Shown in pieces: positions 7,770 through 15,014 of a DNA stretch of 39,992 nt. The position numbers and the translations under genes are program-made. Below the pieces are notes generated by a model. It was not told the origin of the DNA and made no database searches. It worked only from the letters and a program-made list of their open reading frames with translations. The first letter of the stretch is position 1. Each line of letters begins with the position of its first letter. This stretch comes from Acidobacteriota bacterium (GTDB lineage: Bacteria > Acidobacteriota > UBA6911): positions 1-39,992 of the forward strand of contig JAFGAO010000045.1 of the NCBI GenBank assembly GCA_016933615.1, written 5' to 3'.

Positions 7770-8168
7770 ATGCTGGAAATAGTGAAAATACTTCGAGATC
7801 ATGGAGTGTCTCCCACCCCGCAGCGGATTGCCGTTGCAAGTTCGGTTCTGTATACAAAGGAGCATCCATCGGCGGACGATATCTGGAGTATCGTCAAGGA
7901 ATCCTGGCCCACGCTTTCCCGGACCACCGTATACAACACCCTGAACCTTCTGGTTGAGAGGGGAGTATTGAAGCCGAAGGTTATCCGGGAAGGCAGAACC
8001 GTTTACGATCCCTGCGTCGAGAGGCATCATCATTTCATCGACGAAAAAACGGGTGAAATCCAAGACATCCCTTGGGATTCCATAAAAGTGGCGGGAGTCG
8101 ACGCTCTCGAGGATTTCGAAGTGCTGGAATATCACGTGGTCATTCGAGGCCGCATGAAGAAGGAGTAA
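7770..8168 (+). CDS. Fur-family regulator, PerR-like
   Basis: 132 residues from ATG 7770. The N-terminal winged helix has the family's SPTPQRIAV and [19 protein letters not shown] recognition helix. The hinge and metal site contains ERHHHFID. The C-terminal half lacks both CxxC pairs that hold structural zinc in Bacillus PerR and many Fur proteins; only one Cys (in DPCVERHHH) remains. PerR proteins repress peroxide-defence genes and are inactivated when H2O2 oxidises a metal-binding His. The neighbour 64 nt downstream is a peroxiredoxin, which supports a PerR-type assignment over iron-sensing Fur. A TTG at 7749 would add seven residues but sits inside the promoter's -10 region, so the ATG is preferred. 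No ribosome binding site precedes it, consistent with a leaderless transcript. Confidence 0.82.
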   Translation: MLEIVKILRDHGVSPTPQRIAVASSVLYTKEHPSADDIWSIVKESWPTLSRTTVYNTLNLLVERGVLKPKVIREGRTVYDPCVERHHHFIDEKTGEIQDIPWDSIKVAGVDALEDFEVLEYHVVIRGRMKKE

Positions 8169-8232
8169 CGGTCGGTTCCCGGTCCTGATCCCTGGTATCG
8201 GCACACGGCCCGAATTTCAGAAAGGAGACTTT

Positions 8233-8952
8233 ATGGCGGAAGAAATGGAAGTCGGTTGTGCCCGACCAACAGGAGGACCGGTCGGCGAGGAGCCTTCCGG
8301 AGAGCCGGTTTCCCAAACTCAATCTGTAAAGGAGGTCAAGCCCATGATTCAAGTCGGCAAAAAAGCCCCGGATTTCATCGCCCCTGCCTATCAAAAGGGC
8401 AAATTTATTTCTGTAAAGCTTTCGCAGTATTTGGGGAAATGGGTGTTGTTATGCTTTTATCCCGGTGATTTTACCTTTGTCTGAGCGACCGAGATTTCGG
8501 CAGTTGCCGAAAAATATCCCGAATTTCAGAAACTCGGCGTCGACATTCTGTCCATGAGCATTGACAGTATCTACGTGCATAAAATGTGGGACGACAATGA
8601 ACTGTCGAAAATGGTCCGGGGGGGCGTACCCTTCCCGATGCTGTCCGACGCCGGGGGCAGGGTGGGGAAAGCATTCGGAATTTTTGATGAGGACGCCGGC
8701 GTGGAAACCCGGGGGCGGTTTATCATAGATCCCGAGGGCGTCGTCCAGGGTTATGAGGTATTGACGCCTCCCGTGGGCCGCAATATCAGCGAATCCCTGC
8801 GCCAGGTGCAGGCTTTCCAGGTGGTGAGGGAAAGCAAAGGGAAAGAAGCCACGCCTTCAGGATGGAAACCGGGTAAGGTCACGCTGAAACCGGGTCCGGA
8901 TCTGGTCGGCAAGGTCTGGGAAGTCTGGAAAACGGACATGGCTTTTGATTGA
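8233..8952 (+). CDS. Selenocysteine-containing peroxiredoxin (AhpC/Prx1-like), UGA at codon 84
   Basis: The reading frame runs 8233-8952 with one in-frame TGA at 8482-8484. It falls exactly where AhpC-type peroxiredoxins have the peroxidatic Cys: FYPGDFTFV, then U84, then ATE, against the family's FTFVCPTE. The sequence on both sides is one continuous peroxiredoxin (APDF early, MSIDS in the middle, GRFIIDPEG with its Arg, PSGWKPG near the end). So the TGA is read as selenocysteine, giving a 239-residue selenoprotein; a SECIS-like hairpin follows it. The C-terminal resolving Cys is absent (EATPSGW where the family has a VCPAxW-type motif). The only other Cys is Cys9 in an N-terminal extension (VGCARPT). 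Start: ATG 8233 follows AAAGGAG; an internal ATG at 8344 follows AAAGGAGG and would give a normal-length protein. Its role is peroxide reduction in the cytoplasm, likely under the adjacent PerR-like regulator. Confidence 0.9.
8482..8512 (+). promoter_or_regulatory. Bacterial SECIS-like element after the Sec UGA
   Basis: The UGA (8482-8484) is followed by a perfect 7-bp stem, TTTCGGC (8495-8501) with GCCGAAA (8506-8512), closing a four-base loop AGTT. The loop G lies 19 nt after the UGA. Bacterial SECIS hairpins sit at about this distance and carry a G-U in the loop for SelB binding. The fold is read by eye, not computed. Confidence 0.7.
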
Positions 8953-9089
8953 TGATTCATACTGTTTGAACCGATCCCGTGGCGGACGCACAGGTTCGCC
9001 CCGGAATCTATTGCGTGCAAGGGTGCGATGGATGATTTCATCGAACACGATCGCATCCAGCGGCGGCAATATTTCCTCGGGGAGGGTTC

Positions 9090-10475
9090 TTGCCGGTGTT
9101 TTTTGAACAGTTCAAAGTAGAAGGGCTGGGTTGCTATTCGTACCTGATCGGTTGCCCGGGCGCCGGAGCGGCGTTTGTGGTGGACCCGGAGCGCCATGTG
9201 GACCGGTATCTGGAGGCGGCGGAGCGGGAGGGAATGACCATCACCCATATTTTCGACACCCACCTGCACGCCGACCATATCTCCGGGGCGGTGGAGCTGG
9301 CGGACAAGTCGGGCGCCGATATTTACGTCCACCCGGAGGTTCGGGGCGAATACCGGCACAAGACGCTGCGGGGCGGCGATCGCTTTTCCTTCGGCGTGGC
9401 GAAGGTGGAAGTTCTGGAAACGCCGGGCCATACCCCCAACTCAGTCACGCTTGCCGTGGCGGATACCGCCCGTTCACCCGAAACCATGCTTCTGCTAACC
9501 GGGGATCTGCTGTTTGTCGGAGATATCGGGCGGCCCGACCTGGCCGGAGAGGATATGCTGCAACAGCAGGTCCGCAACCTGTACGACAGCCTCTACAAGA
9601 CGCTGTCGAGGTTTGGAGACTGGGTCGAGGTCTACCCGGCCCACGGCGCGGGATCCCTTTGCGGCAAGGGGATGAGCAGCAAGCCGATGAGCACTCTCGG
9701 GTTCGAACGGAAGAACAATCCTCTTTTAAACAACATGCCTTTTGAGGAGTTCCGGAGGATAATGACCGGCGGCTTCCAGCTTCGCCCCCCCGGTTTCGCG
9801 GAAATCGTACGCAGGAACCGGGCCTCGCCGAAGGCCCTGGGTACCCTCCGGGAGGTCGGCAAGCTTTCGGTCTTCGAAGTCGAGAACCTCAGAAAACAGG
9901 GGGCCGTTCTGGTCGATGTGCGGCAGGCGACGTCCTTCGGGGCCTCCTTCATCCCGGGATCCCTCAATATCGGCCTCACTCCCCAGTCCGCCACCTGGCT
10001 CGGGATGGTGGCCCGGGCGGACAAAAATATTGTCATCGTCAGCGACACGGAGACCGACGCCCACGCTGCGGCATACCAGTTCCGGCGCGTCGGATTCGAC
10101 AAAATTCTCGGTTTCCTCGACGGCGGAGTTTCGAACTGGGCCATGGACGCGCTGCCGCTCGACCATCTGCCGCAGCTGAGCGTGCAGAGCCTCCGGCGAG
10201 TTATGGAAAAATACCCGGACCACATTGTCCTCGATGTGCGCACCGCCGAGGAATGGAGCCAGGGACATATTGAAAACATCCGGCACAAGCCCGTCGCCGA
10301 TCTTGTTCGGGAGGGGGTGGATATCGAAGACAAAAGCCGCCACATAAGCCTCATCTGCGAGTCGGGCCACCGTTCCAACATTGCCGGAAGCCTGCTCAAG
10401 GCGGCCGGGTACGAACACACCTACAGTGTCATCGGCGGCATGAGCGCATGGCGCAAATTGCAGCGGATGTCTTGA
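9090..10475 (+). CDS. MBL-fold hydrolase with two rhodanese domains (persulfide dioxygenase-like)
   Basis: 461 residues. The N-terminal metallo-beta-lactamase domain (1-240) has the THLHADH metal motif and the downstream PGHTPNS, TGDLLFVGDIGRPD and YPAHGAGSLCG ligands typical of the ETHE1/persulfide-dioxygenase group. Two rhodanese domains follow. The first (about 265-350) has VSDTETD where the active-site loop should be, so its catalytic Cys is missing. The second (about 360-460) has CESGHRS with C423 as the likely sulfur carrier. Proteins of this plan oxidise or transfer sulfane sulfur in the cytoplasm. The neighbours (PerR, Sec-peroxiredoxin) suggest a redox or sulfide stress role. The start is TTG 9090, preceded by GGGGAGGG; GTG 9096 is an alternative. 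The 137-nt gap before it shows no clear gene. Confidence 0.88.
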   Translation: MPVFFEQFKVEGLGCYSYLIGCPGAGAAFVVDPERHVDRYLEAAEREGMTITHIFDTHLHADHISGAVELADKSGADIYVHPEVRGEYRHKTLRGGDRFSFGVAKVEVLETPGHTPNSVTLAVADTARSPETMLLLTGDLLFVGDIGRPDLAGEDMLQQQVRNLYDSLYKTLSRFGDWVEVYPAHGAGSLCGKGMSSKPMSTLGFERKNNPLLNNMPFEEFRRIMTGGFQLRPPGFAEIVRRNRASPKALGTLREVGKLSVFEVENLRKQGAVLVDVRQATSFGASFIPGSLNIGLTPQSATWLGMVARADKNIVIVSDTETDAHAAAYQFRRVGFDKILGFLDGGVSNWAMDALPLDHLPQLSVQSLRRVMEKYPDHIVLDVRTAEEWSQGHIENIRHKPVADLVREGVDIEDKSRHISLICESGHRSNIAGSLLKAAGYEHTYSVIGGMSAWRKLQRMS

Positions 10476-10523
10476 AATCAGCCCGCCGCATGCAGAGCGC
10501 GGATTTCTGGAAGGAGGACAATC

Positions 10524-10592
10524 ATGGCGATACTGGAGCCCGGCGGCAAAGCCCCCGCTTTTTCACTGATGAACCAGCATTTTTATATGTGA
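10524..10592 (+). pseudogene. N-terminal remnant of a BCP/PrxQ-type peroxiredoxin
   Basis: An AAGGAGG (10511-10517) six bases before an ATG opens a frame reading MAILEPGGKAPAFSL and ending at a TGA after 22 codons. The first 15 residues match the usual start of BCP/PrxQ peroxiredoxins (a GDKAPDFSL-type motif). The similarity stops at about 10570, and nothing downstream resembles the rest of such a protein in any frame before the next gene. I read this as the stump of a deleted gene that kept its ribosome binding site. The TGA is not a plausible Sec codon because no peroxiredoxin sequence follows it. It may still be translated as a leader peptide for the MBL gene that starts 26 nt after it. 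Confidence 0.6.
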
Positions 10593-10617
10593 ATACAGGG
10601 GAGAAAGGGGGAGAGTA

Positions 10618-11361
10618 ATGAGCAGGGCTAAAATTTTCGGATGCTTTTTCACTGTTGCGCTGGGGGTAATTATGGCTGCTTCGGTCTTGTACGGACAGAA
10701 GGAATTTCCAGAGGACGTAATAAAAACCTCGGGCGGGGATTTGAAAATCACCTGCATCGGCCATGCGAGCCTTATGTTTGCCTTTGCCGGTAAGGTTATC
10801 CATATCGATCCCACCACGATGGTGTTTCCCGATTACGCCTCGCTTCCCAAGGCGGATCTGATTCTGGTTACCCATGAACACGGCGACCACATGGATGTGA
10901 AGGCCATCGATGCCGTACGCACCGCCGACACTAAAATTATTAGCAACGCCGCCGCGGCCAAATCGATCCCGGATGCGGTCGTCATGAATAACGGCGACGT
11001 TCAAACCGTCGCGGGTATTGCGATTGAAGCGGTGCCGGCCTACAATCCGGAAAAGCCCTTTCATCCCAAGGGCAACGGCAACGGGTATATTCTGACGTTC
11101 GGAGACAAGCGGGTCTACGTCGCCGGAGATACCGAGAATGTGCCGGAGATGAAGGCGCTCCAGGGAATCGATGTGGCCTTTCTGCCGATGAACCAGCCCT
11201 ATACGATGACGCCGGAGCAGGTCGCCGATGCCGCCAGAACGATCAAGCCCGAGATCCTCTATCCGTATCATTACCGTTTCGGCGAAACCGATACCGGGAA
11301 GCTCCTGGATCTGCTCAAAGACGAGCCGGGGATTGAAGTGCGGCTGCGCGACCTGCAGTAA
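10618..11361 (+). CDS. Exported MBL-fold hydrolase (UlaG-like)
   Basis: 247 residues. It starts with a signal peptide: a basic start, then a hydrophobic stretch FFTVALGVIMAASVL, with probable cleavage near residue 26. The mature part is a compact metallo-beta-lactamase fold: CIGHASLMF, HIDPT, the metal motif THEHGDHMD, then VYVAGDTE and YPYHYRFGETD. This matches the UlaG-like / UPF0173-type group, whose members include lactonases. The substrate is unknown; the protein should act in the periplasm or outside the cell. A GGGGGAG precedes the ATG. It follows a truncated peroxiredoxin remnant, so it may have moved into this place when that gene was lost. Confidence 0.83.
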   Translation: MSRAKIFGCFFTVALGVIMAASVLYGQKEFPEDVIKTSGGDLKITCIGHASLMFAFAGKVIHIDPTTMVFPDYASLPKADLILVTHEHGDHMDVKAIDAVRTADTKIISNAAAAKSIPDAVVMNNGDVQTVAGIAIEAVPAYNPEKPFHPKGNGNGYILTFGDKRVYVAGDTENVPEMKALQGIDVAFLPMNQPYTMTPEQVADAARTIKPEILYPYHYRFGETDTGKLLDLLKDEPGIEVRLRDLQ

Positions 11362-11472
11362 TCAATGGGCGGCCGCTTTTGCAAGGACGCATCCGCGCCC
11401 GGAATTCCTGAATCAAAAACAGGGCGCGTGGTGCGATTTCCATCCATTCTAAGTGCGCCCGGGTGAAGCGCT

Positions 11473-13587
11473 ATGAAATACACATGGTCCGCTGTTCTGA
11501 TTCTGGGTCTTGCACTGGCAGTGTCTTGTTCCCGGGAGTCCCGCATGGGGAATCCGCAAAACGCCGCATCCAATATATCCACTGAGCCGCCCGGCTGGAT
11601 GGGTTCGGCCGTCGGGAAGCTGGAAGAGGAGCTGATCGCGAATTACGGGCAATCCCAGCGCAAGAGGGTGCAGCGCGGGCTGAAACAGGTCGCCACATTC
11701 TGGCGCGATGCCGACGGCAACCGGGAGGAATTGGAAAAATTTGTTCAAGGGAACTTTGCCGGAGACCGGGCGGCGCTGGATACGATGTTCGGCCAATACG
11801 AATACCTGCTCGAACAGGTTCTCGGCCACATGGTCGAGATCGTCCGGGAGTTCCGGCGGCAGACGGATCTCGACGTCGGCCCGATCCGGCCCTATGACGA
11901 GGTTTTTGCTGGCTACGATCCGTCGGCCCATCTGATCGACGATTTTTTCAGGAACAAGCTGGCCTTCGTCGTTCTTTTGAATTTCCCGTTGACTGCGCTG
12001 GAGGAAAGGCTGGCCGAAGGGGAGGCATGGACCCGTCGCCAATGGGCCGAGACCCGCCTGGCGGAATTTTTTTCCAGAAGGATCCCGGCGGATGCCAATC
12101 TGGCGATATCGAAGGCGGAGGCGGAAGCAAACCTGTACATATCCTCGTACAACATCTGGATGCACCATCTGCTGGACGACGACGGGCGTCGTCTCTTTCC
12201 AAGGGGCATGTGCCTGCTGTCGCACTGGAACCTGCGCGACGAAATCAAAGCGAATTACGGCGATACTAAGAACGGCCTTGCCAGGCAGCGCATGATCTCC
12301 AAGGTAATGCAGCGGATCGTCGACCAGTCGATTCCCGGGGCGGTGGTCAATAATCCGCAACTGGACTGGAATCCCTATACGAACGAAGTGCAAACAGCGG
12401 CCGAAACAGACTCGAGCTTTTCTCCCGGCTCCCGGGATGCGGTCGGCACGCCCGAGCCGAACACCCGGTACCTCCATCTGCTTGCGACATACCGGGCGCA
12501 AGCAAAGGCGGACCCTTATTCTCCCGATGCTCCCACCCTCATGGCGCGGCGTTTCAACCGGGACCGCCAAATCCCTGAAGAGCGGGTGGAGAAGATTTTT
12601 GAACAGCTTCTGTCCTCGCCTGCCCTGCCGCGAACCGCGGAGTTGATCAGGAAAAGGCTGGGTCGCCCGCTCGAACCCTTCGATATCTGGTACAACGGAT
12701 TTCGTCCCGGGGTGCCGTATGCCCAGCAGGAACTCGACTCGATCGTTTCCGGGAAATACCCTGATGCGGAGGCGTTTGATAAAGGCATTCCTCTGCTTCT
12801 GCAAAAGCTGGCTTTTTCCCCGGAGCGCGCGGCGTTTTTGGCCGAAAACATCGCGGTGGATCCGGCGCGCGGTTCGGGCCACGCGATGGGCGCGGCCATG
12901 CGCCAGGCGAAGGCCCGCCTTCGCACCAGGATCTATGAAACAGGAATGAACTACAAGGGCTTCAATATCGCTATACACGAACTGGGGCACAACGTCGAGC
13001 AGACCTTCTCTCTTCACGGGATGGATTACTACTCGCTGAACGGGGTTCCCAACAACGCCTTTACCGAAGCGCTGGCGTTCGTTTTCCAGGGACGCGACCT
13101 GGAGTTGCTGGGGCTCGAGCTTTCGGACCCGCTGTCGGATGCGCTCAAGGCATTGAACACTTATTGGGCGACCTGTGAAATCAGCACGGTCAGCCTGGTC
13201 GACATGGGTGTATGGCACTGGATGTATGAGAATCCCGGGGCGACGCCGGAGCGGCTTCGGGATGCGGTACTGAGGATTTCGAGGGATGTCTGGAACCGTT
13301 TCTACGCACCGGTATTCGGCGTGGAGGATGTCACGCTGCTCGGCATCTATTCCCACATGATCGACAGCTTCCTCTATCTTCCCGACTACCCCCTGGGGCA
13401 CATGATTGCGTTCCAGCTCGAAGAGCATATGAAGAAGACGGGCCGGATCGGACCGGAATTCGAAAGAGTCGCACGGCTGGGCCGCATTGCGCCCGACCTC
13501 TGGATGCAGCGGGCGACGGGTTCCCCCGTCGGACCGGAAGCCCTGATCGCCGCGGCCGAACAGGCGTTAAACGTGATCCGGGACTGA
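11473..13587 (+). CDS. HExxH zinc-metallopeptidase-like lipoprotein
   Basis: 704 residues. The N-terminus has a short hydrophobic stretch ending in LALAVSC, a lipobox, so the protein is probably lipid-anchored facing the periplasm. The zinc-peptidase motif HELGH lies at 502-506, followed 26 residues later by E532 in FTEALAF. This is the gluzincin layout (HExxH plus a downstream Glu as third ligand), as in families M2 and M3. Outside the motif I do not recognise a named family. The large N-terminal part (about 40-480) is mostly helical in character and rich in charged residues. Its neighbour is a convergent exported TPR protein. The window holds two other exported peptidases (near 21.1 and 24.5 kb), so peptide use may be important to this organism. 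The start is ATG 11473; the ribosome binding site is weak. Confidence 0.75.
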   Translation: MKYTWSAVLILGLALAVSCSRESRMGNPQNAASNISTEPPGWMGSAVGKLEEELIANYGQSQRKRVQRGLKQVATFWRDADGNREELEKFVQGNFAGDRAALDTMFGQYEYLLEQVLGHMVEIVREFRRQTDLDVGPIRPYDEVFAGYDPSAHLIDDFFRNKLAFVVLLNFPLTALEERLAEGEAWTRRQWAETRLAEFFSRRIPADANLAISKAEAEANLYISSYNIWMHHLLDDDGRRLFPRGMCLLSHWNLRDEIKANYGDTKNGLARQRMISKVMQRIVDQSIPGAVVNNPQLDWNPYTNEVQTAAETDSSFSPGSRDAVGTPEPNTRYLHLLATYRAQAKADPYSPDAPTLMARRFNRDRQIPEERVEKIFEQLLSSPALPRTAELIRKRLGRPLEPFDIWYNGFRPGVPYAQQELDSIVSGKYPDAEAFDKGIPLLLQKLAFSPERAAFLAENIAVDPARGSGHAMGAAMRQAKARLRTRIYETGMNYKGFNIAIHELGHNVEQTFSLHGMDYYSLNGVPNNAFTEALAFVFQGRDLELLGLELSDPLSDALKALNTYWATCEISTVSLVDMGVWHWMYENPGATPERLRDAVLRISRDVWNRFYAPVFGVEDVTLLGIYSHMIDSFLYLPDYPLGHMIAFQLEEHMKKTGRIGPEFERVARLGRIAPDLWMQRATGSPVGPEALIAAAEQALNVIRD

Positions 13588-13635
13588 ACCGCCGCTCTCC
13601 TGATCGATTCCGGGATTGCGTGAAGGATTTTAGTT

Positions 13636-13664
13636 CCCGTCAAAATGAAATAGTATTTTACGGG
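13636..13664. terminator. Hairpin, probable terminator after the HExxH gene
   Basis: CCCGT plus AAAAT pair with ATTTT plus ACGGG, ten pairs with one bulged C at 13641 and an eight-base loop. It lies 49 nt after the stop of the plus-strand lipoprotein gene. There is no T tract beyond the stem itself. Confidence 0.45.
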
Positions 13665-13665
13665 T

Positions 13666-13798
13666 TCGGCTCCCGTGGTCGAAGCCGATCGGTATCGACT
13701 TCACCTTGGGTGAATGCAGACATTGCCGGAAGATTTCGTGATTTATATTTTCAGGGCAAAATGCACCCTTGCGCCTCCCCCGCATTTCGGGGAGAGGC
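13666..13798. other. Run of three further hairpins between convergent genes
   Basis: Three more inverted repeats follow closely: TCGGCT/AGCCGA (13666-13671 and 13683-13688), TTCACC/GGTGAA with a three-base loop (13700-13714), and a ten-pair stem GCCTC+CCCCG with CGGGG+GAGGC (13773-13798). With the flanking hairpins at 13636-13664 and 13836-13860, this makes five in 225 nt. No reading frame here looks coding. It may be a structured small RNA, or simply several end-of-transcript hairpins. Confidence 0.4.
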
Positions 13799-13835
13799 AG
13801 GCCGGATTCCGAATGTTCGGTCGAAGGCGGAGATG

Positions 13836-13860
13836 AAGGCCGGTCCCCGGGACCGGCCTT
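13836..13860. terminator. Perfect 12-bp hairpin after the TPR gene
   Basis: AAGGCCGGTCCC is exactly mirrored by GGGACCGGCCTT around a single central C. It lies 12 nt beyond the stop of the minus-strand TPR gene and faces the plus-strand lipoprotein gene, so it can act as a bidirectional transcript end. Neither side has a strong T run (CTTCTTCC on the plus side). Confidence 0.55.
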
Positions 13861-13872
13861 CTTCCATCCGCC

Positions 13873-14856
13873 CTACTTCATTTCCTGCTGGGCTCTCTGG
13901 ATGACGCGGTCCACTCCGGCGAGCGAGCCGCGATGGCTGCTGGACCAGAGCTGGTCCAGATACTTCTTCGATTGCGCGGACGTCGACCCCTTAAGCAGGT
14001 AGGCTTTGGCGAAGTTCAGCATGGCGGCGTCCATTTGGTTGTTGCGCCAGTAGGACATACCCAGGAAATAATATGCGGTTTCGTTCCGGCTGTTGTATTT
14101 GAGGGAGTTTTCCAGGTTTTTTATCGCCGTGCTGTAGCTTCCGCTTTGATAGGAGGATGCCCCCAGCACCGCATAGGCGGTAGCATAGGAGCCGTTTACC
14201 ATCTCCTGCCAGTCTTTATCGCCCATTCCCTCGGGTTTTTTGGCCGCAGGCAGAATCTTGAGGCATTCCCTTGCATATTTGTCCTGCTCGTTGCCGGCGG
14301 TTCTCCGCATCATCTGGGTAAGAACCACGACATAGTTGGGAGACGATGCCGGGACCTTTTTCCCCCACTGTAAAAACTTGGCGCCGTTATCCAGCTGAAG
14401 GTAGGCAATCGCTATAGAGTACGCCAGCTCCGGGCTTGGGTTGGCGGCATAGGTTTTTTCCCCGTAGGTTGTGAACCCCTTGAGATTGCCGGTGGAGGAA
14501 TACGCATAGGTCAGGGCGTCGATGGTGGTTTTGTCGTTGGGGGCGACGGTCAGAAACTTCTGTCCCAGGGATATGATCTGCGACCAGTTCTGCTGCTGGC
14601 TCAGATCGGCAACCAGCCTCTGGAAAGACGCTTCAAGATAGGCTCGAAGCGAGGATTCGGGCTTTTCCTTGATGAATGCGACAACCATGTCCGTTTTCTT
14701 GACGGGATCCGCTTCGGCATCGATAGTCTGGTACCGGTTGTATTCTTCTTCGGTGTAGTCCTGGGCCCGCGCATTTTCCGGCATAAGCGCAGGAACGGCG
14801 ATGAGCAACAGGCTCAGAAGCAGTGTGAAAAAAATAGAGACCGAGCGAGAAGTCAT
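13873..14856 (-). CDS. Exported tetratricopeptide-repeat protein
   Basis: 327 residues. A Sec signal peptide is clear: basic start, hydrophobic IFFTLLLSLLLIAVPAL, then a probable cleavage after ENARAQ (about residue 32). The mature part is helical. At least two recognisable TPR units lie near 225-300: YAVLGASSYQSGSYSTAIKN, then TAYYFLGMSYWRNNQMDAAM; earlier weaker repeats include ALTYAYSSTGNLKG. The opening YTEEEYNRYQ-type segment resembles TPR proteins I associate with Acidobacteriota; that is a recollection, not a search. TPR proteins are scaffolds, here in the periplasm or outer envelope; the partner is unknown. A strong AAGGAGG precedes the start, a good promoter lies at 14926-14954, and a hairpin lies in the leader. 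Gene and transcript end at the perfect hairpin 13836-13860. Confidence 0.78.
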   Translation of the reverse strand: MTSRSVSIFFTLLLSLLLIAVPALMPENARAQDYTEEEYNRYQTIDAEADPVKKTDMVVAFIKEKPESSLRAYLEASFQRLVADLSQQQNWSQIISLGQKFLTVAPNDKTTIDALTYAYSSTGNLKGFTTYGEKTYAANPSPELAYSIAIAYLQLDNGAKFLQWGKKVPASSPNYVVVLTQMMRRTAGNEQDKYARECLKILPAAKKPEGMGDKDWQEMVNGSYATAYAVLGASSYQSGSYSTAIKNLENSLKYNSRNETAYYFLGMSYWRNNQMDAAMLNFAKAYLLKGSTSAQSKKYLDQLWSSSHRGSLAGVDRVIQRAQQEMK

Positions 14857-14878
14857 AATCAGACCTCCTTAATCATGC

Positions 14879-14904
14879 GAGGGGCGCTTCTCGGTAAGCC
14901 CCTC
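14879..14904 (-). promoter_or_regulatory. Hairpin in the 5' leader of the TPR gene
   Basis: GAGGGGC (14879-14885) pairs perfectly with GCCCCTC (14898-14904) around a 12-base loop. It lies between the promoter and the ribosome binding site of the TPR gene, about 22 nt upstream of the start codon, so it may stabilise the mRNA or affect translation. Confidence 0.4.
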
Positions 14905-14925
14905 CGCTGTATGCGATTTAGGGCT

Positions 14926-14954
14926 TTTATATCAAAAGTACTTCCCAAAGACAA
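14926..14954 (-). promoter_or_regulatory. Sigma70-type promoter of the TPR gene
   Basis: Read on the minus strand: TTGTCT (14954-14949), a 17-nt spacer, then TATAAA (14931-14926). It is placed about 70 nt upstream of the start codon. The divergent ParB-like gene has only a weaker candidate, TTGTCG (14978-14983), 18 nt, TATTCT (15002-15007). Confidence 0.55.
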
Positions 14955-15014
14955 CAAATGAAAAAAGCACGGGGATATTGTCGATTCCGGGCCTGTTTCG
15001 CTATTCTTTACGGC

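Noticed and set aside
8482-8484. In-frame TGA read as a nonsense mutation making the peroxiredoxin a pseudogene
   Set aside because: It replaces exactly the catalytic Cys, the downstream frame is intact to a normal C-terminus, and a SECIS-like hairpin follows. Selenocysteine explains this better.
10590-10592. TGA after the BCP-like start as a second selenocysteine codon
   Set aside because: The following codons show no peroxiredoxin sequence and the frame soon closes.
11449-13428. 659-codon open frame on the minus strand opposite the HExxH lipoprotein
   Set aside because: The plus frame has a lipobox and zinc motif; the antisense product is Arg/His/Pro-rich with no motif.
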